Origin: Gonium pectorale
Taxonomy: Eukaryota > Chlorophyta > Chlorophyceae > Chlamydomonadales > Volvocaceae
Direction of reading: 5' to 3'
Assembly: GCA_001584585.1 (NCBI GenBank)
Contig: LSYV01000027.1
Location: forward strand, 707,972 to 718,041
Length of the DNA stretch: 10,070 nt
The notes below the pieces were generated by a model. The model saw only the letters and a program-made list of their open reading frames with translations. It had not been told where the DNA came from and did no database searches. Positions within the stretch are counted from its first letter, which is position 1; the number at the start of each line of letters is the position of its first letter. Made by a program: the position numbers and the translations under genes. Positions 5,701-10,070 of this stretch are shown in pieces.

Positions 5701-8204
5701 CCCGCCCAACGAGCCCAATAAACGGCTTCCACACTTGCCCCCAGACTACAACCGCTTCCTGTCCACCTACTACGCCGGCACCAGCCTGGTGCCCCAGACG
5801 GCCCTGGGCCGCACGAGGAGCACCAGCGCCTCCGTGCGCGACGACAGGGCGGTCACCAGCGGCCAGACGCAGGTGAGGCGTGGCCGGGGGCGCACGGGTA
5901 CGGCAGGCACGGGTACGTCAGGCACGGGCACGGCAGGCACGGGTACGGCAGGCTCGGGGGCACGACCGGGCGGCCACCAGCGGCCGGGCGTAGGTGCGGC
6001 TGGCTGCCGTGCACCGGGGACGCACCGGGAGGAGCACGGGGCGTGGCGGAGCAGCGGCGGCCGACTGTAGTGCACGTACGGCAATGTACGGCAGAGCCTG
6101 GGCGAGCGTTGTCCGTCCTGGACGGTAGCCCGGGGCGGGCTTGTGACGGTTGGTTTTGCAGGGGCTCGGCCATCACCCTACACGCCGCGAGCGTGCACGA
6201 GCGATCCCCGGCGTCCGGCCAACGACCACCGGCGCCAATCGTGCGGCTGCGCGGTCGCCGCCCAGCCGCTGCGCAGCTGCCCCAGCTTGTATGTGTTGTT
6301 GGCGGCGGCTGTCCAGGAGCTACACGGGTGCCGCACGGGAGGGGGAATCGTGGGAGCCCCCTACCAGTGACAGAGAGCAGAAGCCAAAATACCCGCCCAC
6401 CGGCTCCCTCGCCGCCCCGCCCGCCCGCCCGCCCGCCGGGATCCAGAACGCAGCGACCGGACTGAACGTGGCGACGCTGGTACAGGTACGGCACGCACGG
6501 GGTGGCCAAGGCCACGGCCACCGCACAGCCGGCGTATGACGACCGTACAGTTAGTACGGCGCCACAACGCCGTCTCTCGGCCTCTGTTTCCACGAGTTGT
6601 ACCGGTAGTTAGTGCAGGCGAGGGCGCTTTCCGAGCCCTGTCCCCGGCATGCAAGCACCCAAGCTCCCTCGATCACGCCCGCTGGCCGCTCGCAAGTCAA
6701 GAGTGTCCGCCGCCATTCGGGGCAAGCGGGGAGCTTCCAACCCTGGCCCTTTCTTGAACAAGAGTCAACCTCGCCCGCTGAATCGCGCCCGCAGAGCGTC
6801 TCCGCCGCCATCCGGGGCGTCAGCCAGAGCCTGTTCCAGAGCGACGCCCTGGGCAACGACACATTCACGGGAGCCCCGCAGGGTACGTGCACACGAGTAC
6901 GGCAGCACGCAGCTCCAGACAGCCACGCCCTCCCCCGCCCCCGCCCCTGTACCGTACGCGCGTACGGCAGGACCGCGGACCAGCGCCTGCGTGGGCAGGC
7001 TCAGCGAGGAGTGCGCCGGCACAGGCGGTTGCTTGTGACGTGTTGTCAGCGGGAGCTGCCGGCACGTGGGCTGCCGGGGTGCCGACCCAATGGGAAGGGT
7101 GCAGGAGCCATTCGTCTTAATGCGCCGCGGCTGACGACAGAGTGGATGGGCCGTGTGCGGCCGGCGATCGCTAGCCTGCAGACACCTCACCTCCGGGGGG
7201 CTCACGAAAAAGCTGCTCGGCGCAATGCCTCAGCGTCTCCGCCGCCCTGCCCGCCCCGCACCGCCCGCACCGACCGCCCGCCCTTACCCCGGGCCGCCTG
7301 GGCGCGTTCGCGCCGCTCGACGCCCCTAAACCCCCCTATACCTCGTGCGCAGAGCCCGCCCGACAGTCGGGCGTGGTGGCGAGCGGCATCACCTTCGGGC
7401 GGGGCTACTTCTTCCAGGCGCCCTCCGAGTCCTTCACGCGCGCCTTCACGTCGTCCAGCATCGGAGGCGCGGCGGGCGCCACGGCAGGGGCGGGTAGGTG
7501 CAGCGCCAGGGTACGACGTGGTTACGGCACACATGCCGCAGATGGCACGGCATGCACGGGGTACAACCTCCAAGTGAGCTGTGGGAGCAAGACTGCTGCC
7601 GGCGACCGGTACGGTAGTTGGCTGGTTGTTGCTGCTGGCGCCAGCGGGCGAAGGGGGGCGGGGTGGGGTGGGGGCCCAACCTGCGTCTGCTGCTGCACTC
7701 CCTCCGGCCAGCCGCCGCATGCTGGACAGCCGGGGGCCGCGTGTCTCGTCTGGGTTCACACTGTTGCATCATCATGTATCGCAATGCGCCCGCGCCCGTT
7801 CCTGTGCCTGCGCCTTGTCCCCGCGCCTGACTGCCTGACCGCCTGCGCCGCGCTCCCCCGCCTCTCCGTCCCATCTGCGTGCGGCGCCTGCAGCGGGTCA
7901 GGTGCTCGGGTACGGCGCGGGCACCAAGTTCAGTGGCGCGCGCTCCAACATCAACGCGCAGACGGGCACCCAGAACCTGGACTTTGACGTCATGGGGTAG
8001 TGCAGTGCCGTACGGCGCGCGCGTCGTACAGTATCACATGCGGCACCTGCCGAGCCCCGACACAGCCTGGGCTCCTACAACATGACTGCCGCCTGCATGG
8101 AGATGGGCGGCGCGTGGTTGCCTGAGGCAACACGCGTGCTGTCCAGACCCGAAGGCCAAAGCCTACCGACCAACGTGGCAGAGGTGGCAGCTGTGGCAGC
8201 ATAG
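920..8204 (+). CDS. Large secreted low-complexity protein of unknown family (11 exons, 1237 aa predicted)
   Basis: Predicted join: 920-2797, 3187-3307, 3743-3911, 4267-4802, 5054-5425, 5745-5872, 6447-6485, 6795-6882, 7353-7493, 7894-7996, 8066-8204. All ten introns are GT-AG and all phases agree. The first Met after an in-frame TAA opens a signal peptide: hydrophobic core at residues 8-25, then an Ala run. The mature chain has an Ala/Gly/Gln/Pro-rich region to about 330; ERTAP repeats at 464-488; a helical stretch with five of about ten cysteines near 530-545; Glu/Lys-rich and Gly-rich segments in exon 4; Tyr-rich segments closing exons 4 and 5; and a Phe/Gly/Ser-rich C-terminus. N-glycosylation sequons (N270-L-T, an NTS made at the exon 2/3 junction, and NGT, NST, NDT and NMT later) fit secretion. 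I see no catalytic motif and no membrane span beyond the signal. A wall or matrix role is inference; I do not recognise the family. Exon 7, the exon 8 start and the 3' end are the least certain parts. Confidence 0.7.
2309..2383 (+). repeat. Coding tandem repeat, five copies of a 15-bp unit (ERTAP)
   Basis: The unit GAGCGAACCGCGCCG is repeated five times without gaps, at 2309, 2324, 2339, 2354 and 2369. Two copies differ at their third codon block (CCA, and CTA which changes Pro to Leu). Being a multiple of three it stays in frame and encodes residues 464-488. The near-identical DNA suggests recent expansion, so copy number may vary between strains. Confidence 0.9.
2798..3186 (+). other. Intron 1
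   Basis: Phase 0, 389 bp, GTAGGT to CCGTAG. A long pyrimidine-rich stretch (about 3040-3185) precedes the acceptor. It contains the run GGGAGGGAGGGAGGG near 2861-2875 and no further supported feature. Confidence 0.75.
3187..3307 (+). CDS. Exon 2 (residues 627-666 plus one base)
   Basis: It encodes a non-repetitive, aliphatic-rich segment including TAFPADFQIVGLLGLALSQL, which is likely helical. The donor A|GTGAGT leaves phase 1. Splicing to exon 3 creates an Asn codon and with it an N-T-S glycosylation sequon. Confidence 0.75.
3308..3742 (+). other. Intron 2
   Basis: Phase 1, 435 bp, GTGAGT to TGCAG. It contains six guanine runs (3379-3416), an 11-C run (3470-3480), a long pyrimidine-rich tract, and a GT-rich stretch (about 3711-3728) shortly before the acceptor. 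Confidence 0.75.
3379..3416 (+). other. Guanine-run cluster with G-quadruplex potential in intron 2
   Basis: Within 38 bases there are six runs of three to five guanines, separated by two-base spacers (CT, CC, CT, CC, CTA-like). It is on the sense strand, so the structure could form in the transcript as well as in the DNA. Confidence 0.6.
3743..3911 (+). CDS. Exon 3 (residues 667-722 plus two bases)
   Basis: It follows the acceptor GCGTGCAG and ends at CAG|GTCGGC, phase 2. The encoded segment runs through the FPFGISFATTNSFGGATQQA stretch and FDFATVTD; it is rich in Phe, Gly, Ser and Thr and unlike the poly-Ala/Gly sequence of exon 1. The codons are strongly GC-ending. The donor is weaker than the others, but its phase matches exon 4. 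Confidence 0.75.
3912..4266 (+). other. Intron 3
   Basis: Phase 2, 355 bp, GTCGGC to ACGTAG. It contains one antisense GTACGGCA (3954-3961) within a six-bp inverted repeat, GTACGG/CCGTAC (3946-3961, loop TGTG). The stronger-looking AG at 4279-4280 was rejected because it breaks the reading frame. Confidence 0.6.
4267..4802 (+). CDS. Exon 4: charged Glu/Lys segment, Gly-rich linker, Tyr-rich end
   Basis: It starts after ACGTAG so that AG+G gives Arg (residue 723) and continues AISSAPFGDVNVVTNVLTSA in frame. The domain order is: helical-looking start, Pro run, a highly charged Glu/Lys/Arg stretch, a Gly/Ser linker, an Ala/Arg helix, then a Tyr-rich end (EYDYWNGYMSPFYNLEYEHS and on) with seven Tyr and one Trp. 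The donor is G|GTGCGT, phase 1. The charged stretch is written by a polypurine tract and also contains a cryptic donor GTAAGG at 4458. Confidence 0.75.
4379..4500 (+). other. Polypurine tract within exon 4
   Basis: By eye roughly 105 of 120 bases are A or G on the plus strand, in GGAG/GAAGG-like blocks, encoding the Glu/Lys/Arg/Gly segment. Such a tract can form triplex DNA, and in RNA it resembles purine-rich splicing enhancers. Whether it does either here is inference. Confidence 0.7.
4803..5053 (+). other. Intron 4
   Basis: Phase 1, 251 bp, GTGCGT to TTGGCAG. A second AG six bases downstream (GGCAG|AGGCAG|AGG) is a possible tandem acceptor that would drop two residues without shifting frame. 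It contains one sense GTACGGCA (4892-4899). Confidence 0.7.
5054..5425 (+). CDS. Exon 5: Gly/Ser-rich linker and second Tyr-rich segment
   Basis: The join gives G+AG = Glu (residue 902), then EAPGLRAALLRAQHEASA, a Gly/Ser/Asn-rich stretch, and a Tyr-rich end including TTPYVYLYDPFDVLLATTLD and YSYFYT. The donor G|GTGAGT (phase 1) is strong. NGT and NST sequons lie in the linker. Confidence 0.8.
5426..5744 (+). other. Intron 5
   Basis: Phase 1, 319 bp, GTGAGT to TGCCCCCAG, with a CA-rich stretch at about 5568-5595 and a long C-rich tract before the acceptor. No other supported feature. Confidence 0.8.
5745..5872 (+). CDS. Exon 6 (residues 1026-1068)
   Basis: G+AC gives Asp, continuing the Tyr-rich region as DYNRFLSTYYAGTSLVPQTA, then a Ser/Thr/Arg-rich tail. 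It ends CAG|GTGAGG in phase 0. Both splice sites are strong. Confidence 0.8.
5873..6446 (+). other. Intron 6
   Basis: Phase 0 and, at 574 bp, the longest intron. It contains the 15-bp minisatellite at 5892-5951 and four sense GTACGGCA words (5898, 5943, 6076, 6086). A TTTTGCAG at 6154-6161 looks like an acceptor, but none of the nearby donors gives a phase-compatible exon. A C-rich tract (6390-6435) precedes the acceptor used. Confidence 0.65.
5892..5951 (+). repeat. Intronic minisatellite, four 15-bp units
   Basis: Four contiguous copies of GCACGGGTACGGCAG start at 5892, 5907, 5922 and 5937. Copy 2 has GTACGTCA and copy 3 has GCACGGCA in place of the core GTACGGCA. The array begins 20 bases after the 5' splice site of intron 6. 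Confidence 0.85.
6447..6485 (+). CDS. Exon 7, microexon of 39 bp
   Basis: It encodes 13 residues, NAATGLNVATLVQ, between a good acceptor (C-rich tract, ATCCAG) and a good donor (ACAG|GTACGG). Both edges are phase 0 and match exons 6 and 8, so skipping it would also keep the frame. Because it is so short, its support comes only from splice sites and phase. Confidence 0.55.
6486..6794 (+). other. Intron 7
   Basis: Phase 0, 309 bp. The donor is itself a GTACGGCA word (6486-6493). A diverged copy of the start of exon 8 lies at 6700-6723 and includes an alternative in-frame AG at 6700-6701. Confidence 0.6.
6700..6723 (+). repeat. Diverged copy of the start of exon 8
   Basis: Bases 6700-6723 align with 6793-6818 with 22 identities over 24 aligned bases and a 2-base gap. 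The frame from 6702 stays open into exon 8, so use of this upstream AG would lengthen the protein by 31 residues. Confidence 0.6.
6795..6882 (+). CDS. Exon 8 (residues 1082-1110 plus one base)
   Basis: It follows CGCCCGCAG and encodes SVSAAIRGVSQSLFQSDALG then NDTFTGAPQ, with an NDT sequon. The donor G|GTACGT leaves phase 1. An alternative start at 6702 is possible. Confidence 0.7.
6883..7352 (+). other. Intron 8
   Basis: Phase 1, 470 bp, GTACGT to GTGCGCAG. It contains two sense GTACGGCA words (6897, 6962), the second within the 16-bp palindrome at 6952-6967. Confidence 0.7.
6952..6967. repeat. Perfect 16-bp palindrome CCGTACGCGCGTACGG
   Basis: The two halves are exact reverse complements with no spacer. 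It is built from two inverted GTACGG-like words and lies in intron 8. Confidence 0.85.
7353..7493 (+). CDS. Exon 9 (residues 1111-1157 plus one base)
   Basis: G+AG gives Glu, then PARQSGVVASGITFGRGYFF and a Ser/Thr/Gly/Ala tail. The donor G|GTAGGT leaves phase 1. The GITF stretch resembles GISF of exon 3, a weak hint of an internal repeat. Confidence 0.78.
7494..7893 (+). other. Intron 9
   Basis: Phase 1, 400 bp, GTAGGT to CGCCTGCAG. It has only variants of the dispersed word (GTTACGGCA near 7521, GTACGGTA near 7612). A pyrimidine-rich stretch at 7835-7875 precedes the acceptor. Confidence 0.75.
7894..7996 (+). CDS. Exon 10 (residues 1158-1191 plus two bases)
   Basis: G+CG gives Ala, then GQVLGYGAGTKFSGARSNIN and AQTGTQNLDFDVMG. 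If not spliced at GG|GTAGTG the frame meets TAG at 7998-8000 at once, giving a 1192-residue protein. I prefer splicing because a phase-compatible exon follows 69 bp later. Confidence 0.72.
7997..8065 (+). other. Intron 10, only 69 bp and possibly retained
   Basis: Phase 2, GTAGTG to GACACAG. It is far shorter than the other introns. It carries an antisense GTACGGCA (8006-8013) inside the perfect palindrome GCCGTACGGC (8007-8016). GAGCCC (8052-8057) can pair with GGGCTC (8069-8074) around the acceptor. If retained, translation stops at 7998-8000. Confidence 0.5.
8066..8204 (+). CDS. Exon 11, predicted C-terminal exon (residues 1192-1237)
   Basis: GG+C gives Gly, then LGSYNMTAACMEMGGAWLPE with GC-ending codons, an NMT sequon and one Cys, and a TAG at 8202-8204. 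After about the first 25 codons less favoured codons appear (AGA, GAA, CAA, CTA), so the true exon may end earlier through another donor. It could also be 3' UTR if intron 10 is not removed. Confidence 0.5.
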
Positions 8205-9144
8205 CTGTCTGGGCTTGGGTGTCTTCGTCCCCTCTCCGTGTGTGTCGGAGGGCACCCACAAGGAAAGAACTCGCTTGAGGGCACCAAGGAGGAAAGAAAC
8301 CAGATGGGCTGAGGACGTCGAGGTCGAGGGGCGACGTGCACCCGAATAGTTAATTGAATTCCGGGTCCAATCCTAACCGTCAACTCCCAACTGCAAATTG
8401 CCAAACGTACGGAAAGAAGGGTGCGCGTGTGCGCGCACTGGCGCGCCAGGAGCATGAAGAGAGGCAGCACTGCTGTCCCGGCCCAAGGCCGCTGGGGACA
8501 TGGATGGTTGGGGGTGCGCCCCAGAGCGGTCCCAGCGGGTCATGGTTTTGGCCTTGTTCTAGCTTGTGGCGCGCTGGGCGCCCCCCCTCGGAGCCTCATT
8601 GCGCTGCGCGCACGGACGCGGGTCCAGAAACTTACATCTTAACATAGTGGGATCAGTGAGTTGGACGCGAGGCTGGTCAGGCAGGAAAACATGAACCTTC
8701 GAGGCGTTGTGTGCGTGTGCGGACACGGGCAGTGTACATGCTAAGCCCTGCTTTGCTGCCCTAGCTACCTGTCTCCATATGTTCCGTAGTGTCGGGGCGG
8801 CATGCATGGTCTGGGGACGACTAGAGCATTCCAAGATTCAGAGGCGGGAGTGACTTAATTCTATCTAGGATGGGTTGCTCATATCGGCTGGCGGGTGTGC
8901 GGGTTGTGCGGCTGTGCAGGACTGCGGGTTTTTACCCGGAGGTTGGCGGTTGGATGGCGACAGTTGCTGGTTGCAGTGCAATCTGCAACACGGCGCGCTG
9001 CTCTTGCATCCTTGCAAGCACCTGCAACGTGAACTTCATGGCGTCCTCCTGTGCGCTACCCTAAACCCAGTACAGGCCAACACCCCACGCAGCTCCGCGA
9101 CTGCGGGAAGCGCGCCAATCCTTTTGCCGGCGTTGGCTACTGCG
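8205..9144. other. Intergenic stretch or 3' UTR, no gene seen
   Basis: The composition is less GC-rich than the gene, with short AT-rich patches (about 8347-8362 and 8850-8870). No open frame has the codon bias of the exons. I found no TGTAA on the plus strand; a TTACA at 8632-8636 would be TGTAA on the minus strand. This region should contain the 3' UTR of the large gene and the promoter of the next. Confidence 0.5.
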
Positions 9145-9444
9145 ATGCTTAAAGTCTGGTATGATAAGTATAGAAAGGGCAAGGACGGCAGCCGACACGA
9201 GGGCAAACTGGAGCTGATAACATGGGATGGTGCGGCCTCGCCTCCCGTAACCGCCTAAGAGCGATGAATGCCCGCAATATCGATACCATCTGCCACGCGC
9301 GCGTCTCAACTGTCAGGAACCGATGATGACGGTGAGCGGCTCGGATGGGGTGCCGTGCTCATCGAGGAGGCGGAGGAGCACAAGCGGTTGTTCGAGACCA
9401 AGTACGGGGGCAACCTAGAGAAGTTCTACGACTTCTGGCCGCAG
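9145..9444 (+). CDS. Partial second gene of unknown function (two exons, continues past the right edge)
   Basis: Predicted join 9145-9229 and 9317-9444, 71 codons. From the Met at 9145 the protein reads MLKVWYDKYRKGKDGSRHEG and on to ITWD; the phase 1 junction then gives Gly, followed by TDDDGERLGWGAVLIEEAEE and YGGNLEKFYDFWPQ. It is charged, with four Trp, and lacks the Ala/Gly runs of its neighbour. The second exon has good codon bias and a CAG|GTGCGG donor (phase 0); the first uses AAA, TAT and AGA codons and is weaker. Alternatively the second exon could start from its own in-frame ATG at 9268. The frame is open upstream of 9145, so an earlier exon is possible. I do not recognise the family. 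Confidence 0.4.
9230..9316 (+). other. Possible intron of the second gene
   Basis: Phase 1, 87 bp, GTGCGG to CTGTCAG. It removes the in-frame TAA at 9256-9258 and joins two frames that otherwise do not connect. Confidence 0.4.
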
Positions 9445-9700
9445 GTGCGGAAGGCAGCCGGGGGCCAGGGGCGGGGTGGGGGTTGAAAACGGGTTTGTCC
9501 ATGGCCGTGAGGCACCCGTGGCAGCAGCCGGCACCCGACCCATGCCAAGCATGGCTATGGCGTATGTGCCACTATTACGACACCGCGAGCGCCGGTAGCA
9601 CGCTTGTGCGAGTACGGCAGCGCGTACGGCAGCCCCGGTGCGCGGAACCTGCTGCCGGGGGAGGGGGTACAACTGGCGGATCGCTGTTGCCTTGCGTAGG

Positions 9701-9760
9701 CCCTGGCCAAAGAGCCCCCTCGCCCTTCCTCCCTGGCCAAAGAGCCCCCTCGCCCTCCCT
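9701..9760 (+). repeat. Two tandem copies of a 30-bp unit
   Basis: Units 9701-9730 and 9731-9760 both begin CCCTGGCCAAAGAGCCCCCT and differ at a single base (TTCC versus TCCC). The start of a third unit, CCCTGGCC, leads directly into the next repeat. Confidence 0.9.
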
Positions 9761-9764
9761 CCCT

Positions 9765-9799
9765 GGCCCGTGGCCCGTGGCCCGTGGCCCGTGGCCCGT
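9765..9799 (+). repeat. Five tandem copies of GGCCCGT
   Basis: Five perfect 7-bp copies run from 9765 to 9799 and grow out of the partial third copy of the preceding 30-bp unit. Confidence 0.95.
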
Positions 9800-10070
9800 G
9801 GCCCCTGTGCTCCTCCCCGACTAATCGCACCGACCGCAAGCCGCCCGCGGGATCCTACGTACAGTAAAGCTGGGGCGGAACGGCAGGCTGGGCGGCGTCA
9901 CCGCGAGTGTGCACCGGCGTGCTGTCGTACGTCGTACGCTGTGTTTGCACATCCCCGTAACCCACGCCCCGTCCACCCGCCCCCGCCCCCCCCCGCCAAA
10001 CCCCACTGCAACATGCCACCGTGTGATTGCCCCCCCCCCAACCACCCCGCCCCGCCCCGCCCTGCCACCG

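Larger units (their letters stand above)
9445..10070 (+). other. Probable intron of the second gene, open at the window edge
   Basis: After the donor at 9445 no stretch looks like an exon with the required phase 0 acceptor. It holds two sense GTACGGCA words (9612, 9624), the tandem repeats at 9701-9799, and C-rich tracts near 9978-9997 and 10030-10039. Confidence 0.4.

Noticed and set aside
4716..5872. Similarity to plant desiccation-related ferritin-like proteins
   Set aside because: Only scattered Leu-Glu-Tyr-like residues agree; no metal-binding pattern is visible.
6162..6349. Extra exon in intron 6 after TTTTGCAG
   Set aside because: Donors at 6289, 6311, 6328 and 6350 all give phases that do not match the next exon, and codon bias is weak.
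7998..8000. TAG as the normal stop of the large gene
   Set aside because: Not excluded, but the donor GT overlaps it and a phase-matched exon with good early codon bias lies 69 bp on, so splicing is preferred with moderate confidence.
8066..8204. C-type lectin-like domain start in exon 11
   Set aside because: The Ala-x-x-x-Cys spacing and following Gly-Gly are only loosely similar, and the frame ends soon after, too short for the domain.
1..10070. Transposon, retroelement, CRISPR array or tRNA/rRNA genes
   Set aside because: No reverse transcriptase or transposase motif, no long terminal or inverted repeats, no regularly spaced repeat array, and no cloverleaf or rRNA sequence recognised on either strand.

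Overview
The window looks like nuclear DNA of a green alga, most likely a volvocine (Chlamydomonas/Gonium/Volvox type). The evidence is very high GC, coding stretches strongly biased to G or C in third position, long Ala/Gly/Pro/Gln low-complexity runs inside coding sequence, and many GT-AG introns of about 250-570 bp with consistent phases. Nothing looks bacterial: there are no ribosome binding sites, no operon packing and no RNA genes. The assignment to a clade is inference from composition and gene structure.

Layout: 1-919 is upstream DNA with no convincing gene. It holds a TGTAA at 531 that could be the poly(A) signal of an upstream gene, and a hairpin at 396-420. 920-8204 is one large plus-strand gene that I reconstruct as 11 exons and 10 introns. 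Every junction is GT-AG and the phases (0,1,2,1,1,0,0,1,1,2) all agree, giving a predicted protein of 1237 residues. It starts with a clear signal peptide. A long Ala/Gly/Gln/Pro-rich region with a five-fold ERTAP repeat follows, then a Cys-containing helical segment, a Glu/Lys-rich segment, a Gly-rich linker, two Tyr-rich segments and a Phe/Gly/Ser-rich C-terminal third. I do not recognise the family. The best description is a secreted or cell-wall/extracellular-matrix protein, probably lineage-restricted.

8205-9144 has no supported gene. 9145-9444 carries two probable exons of a second plus-strand gene of unknown function that runs off the right edge. The rest, 9445-10070, reads as its intron and contains two tandem repeats.

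The most notable structure beyond the genes is an 8-bp word, GTACGGCA. It occurs 12 times, always inside predicted introns and 10 times in the sense direction. One copy coincides with a 5' splice site and two lie in a 15-bp minisatellite. Other points worth checking are a short intron 10 whose retention stops translation at once, a decayed partial duplicate of the start of exon 8 inside intron 7, and a long polypurine tract in exon 4.
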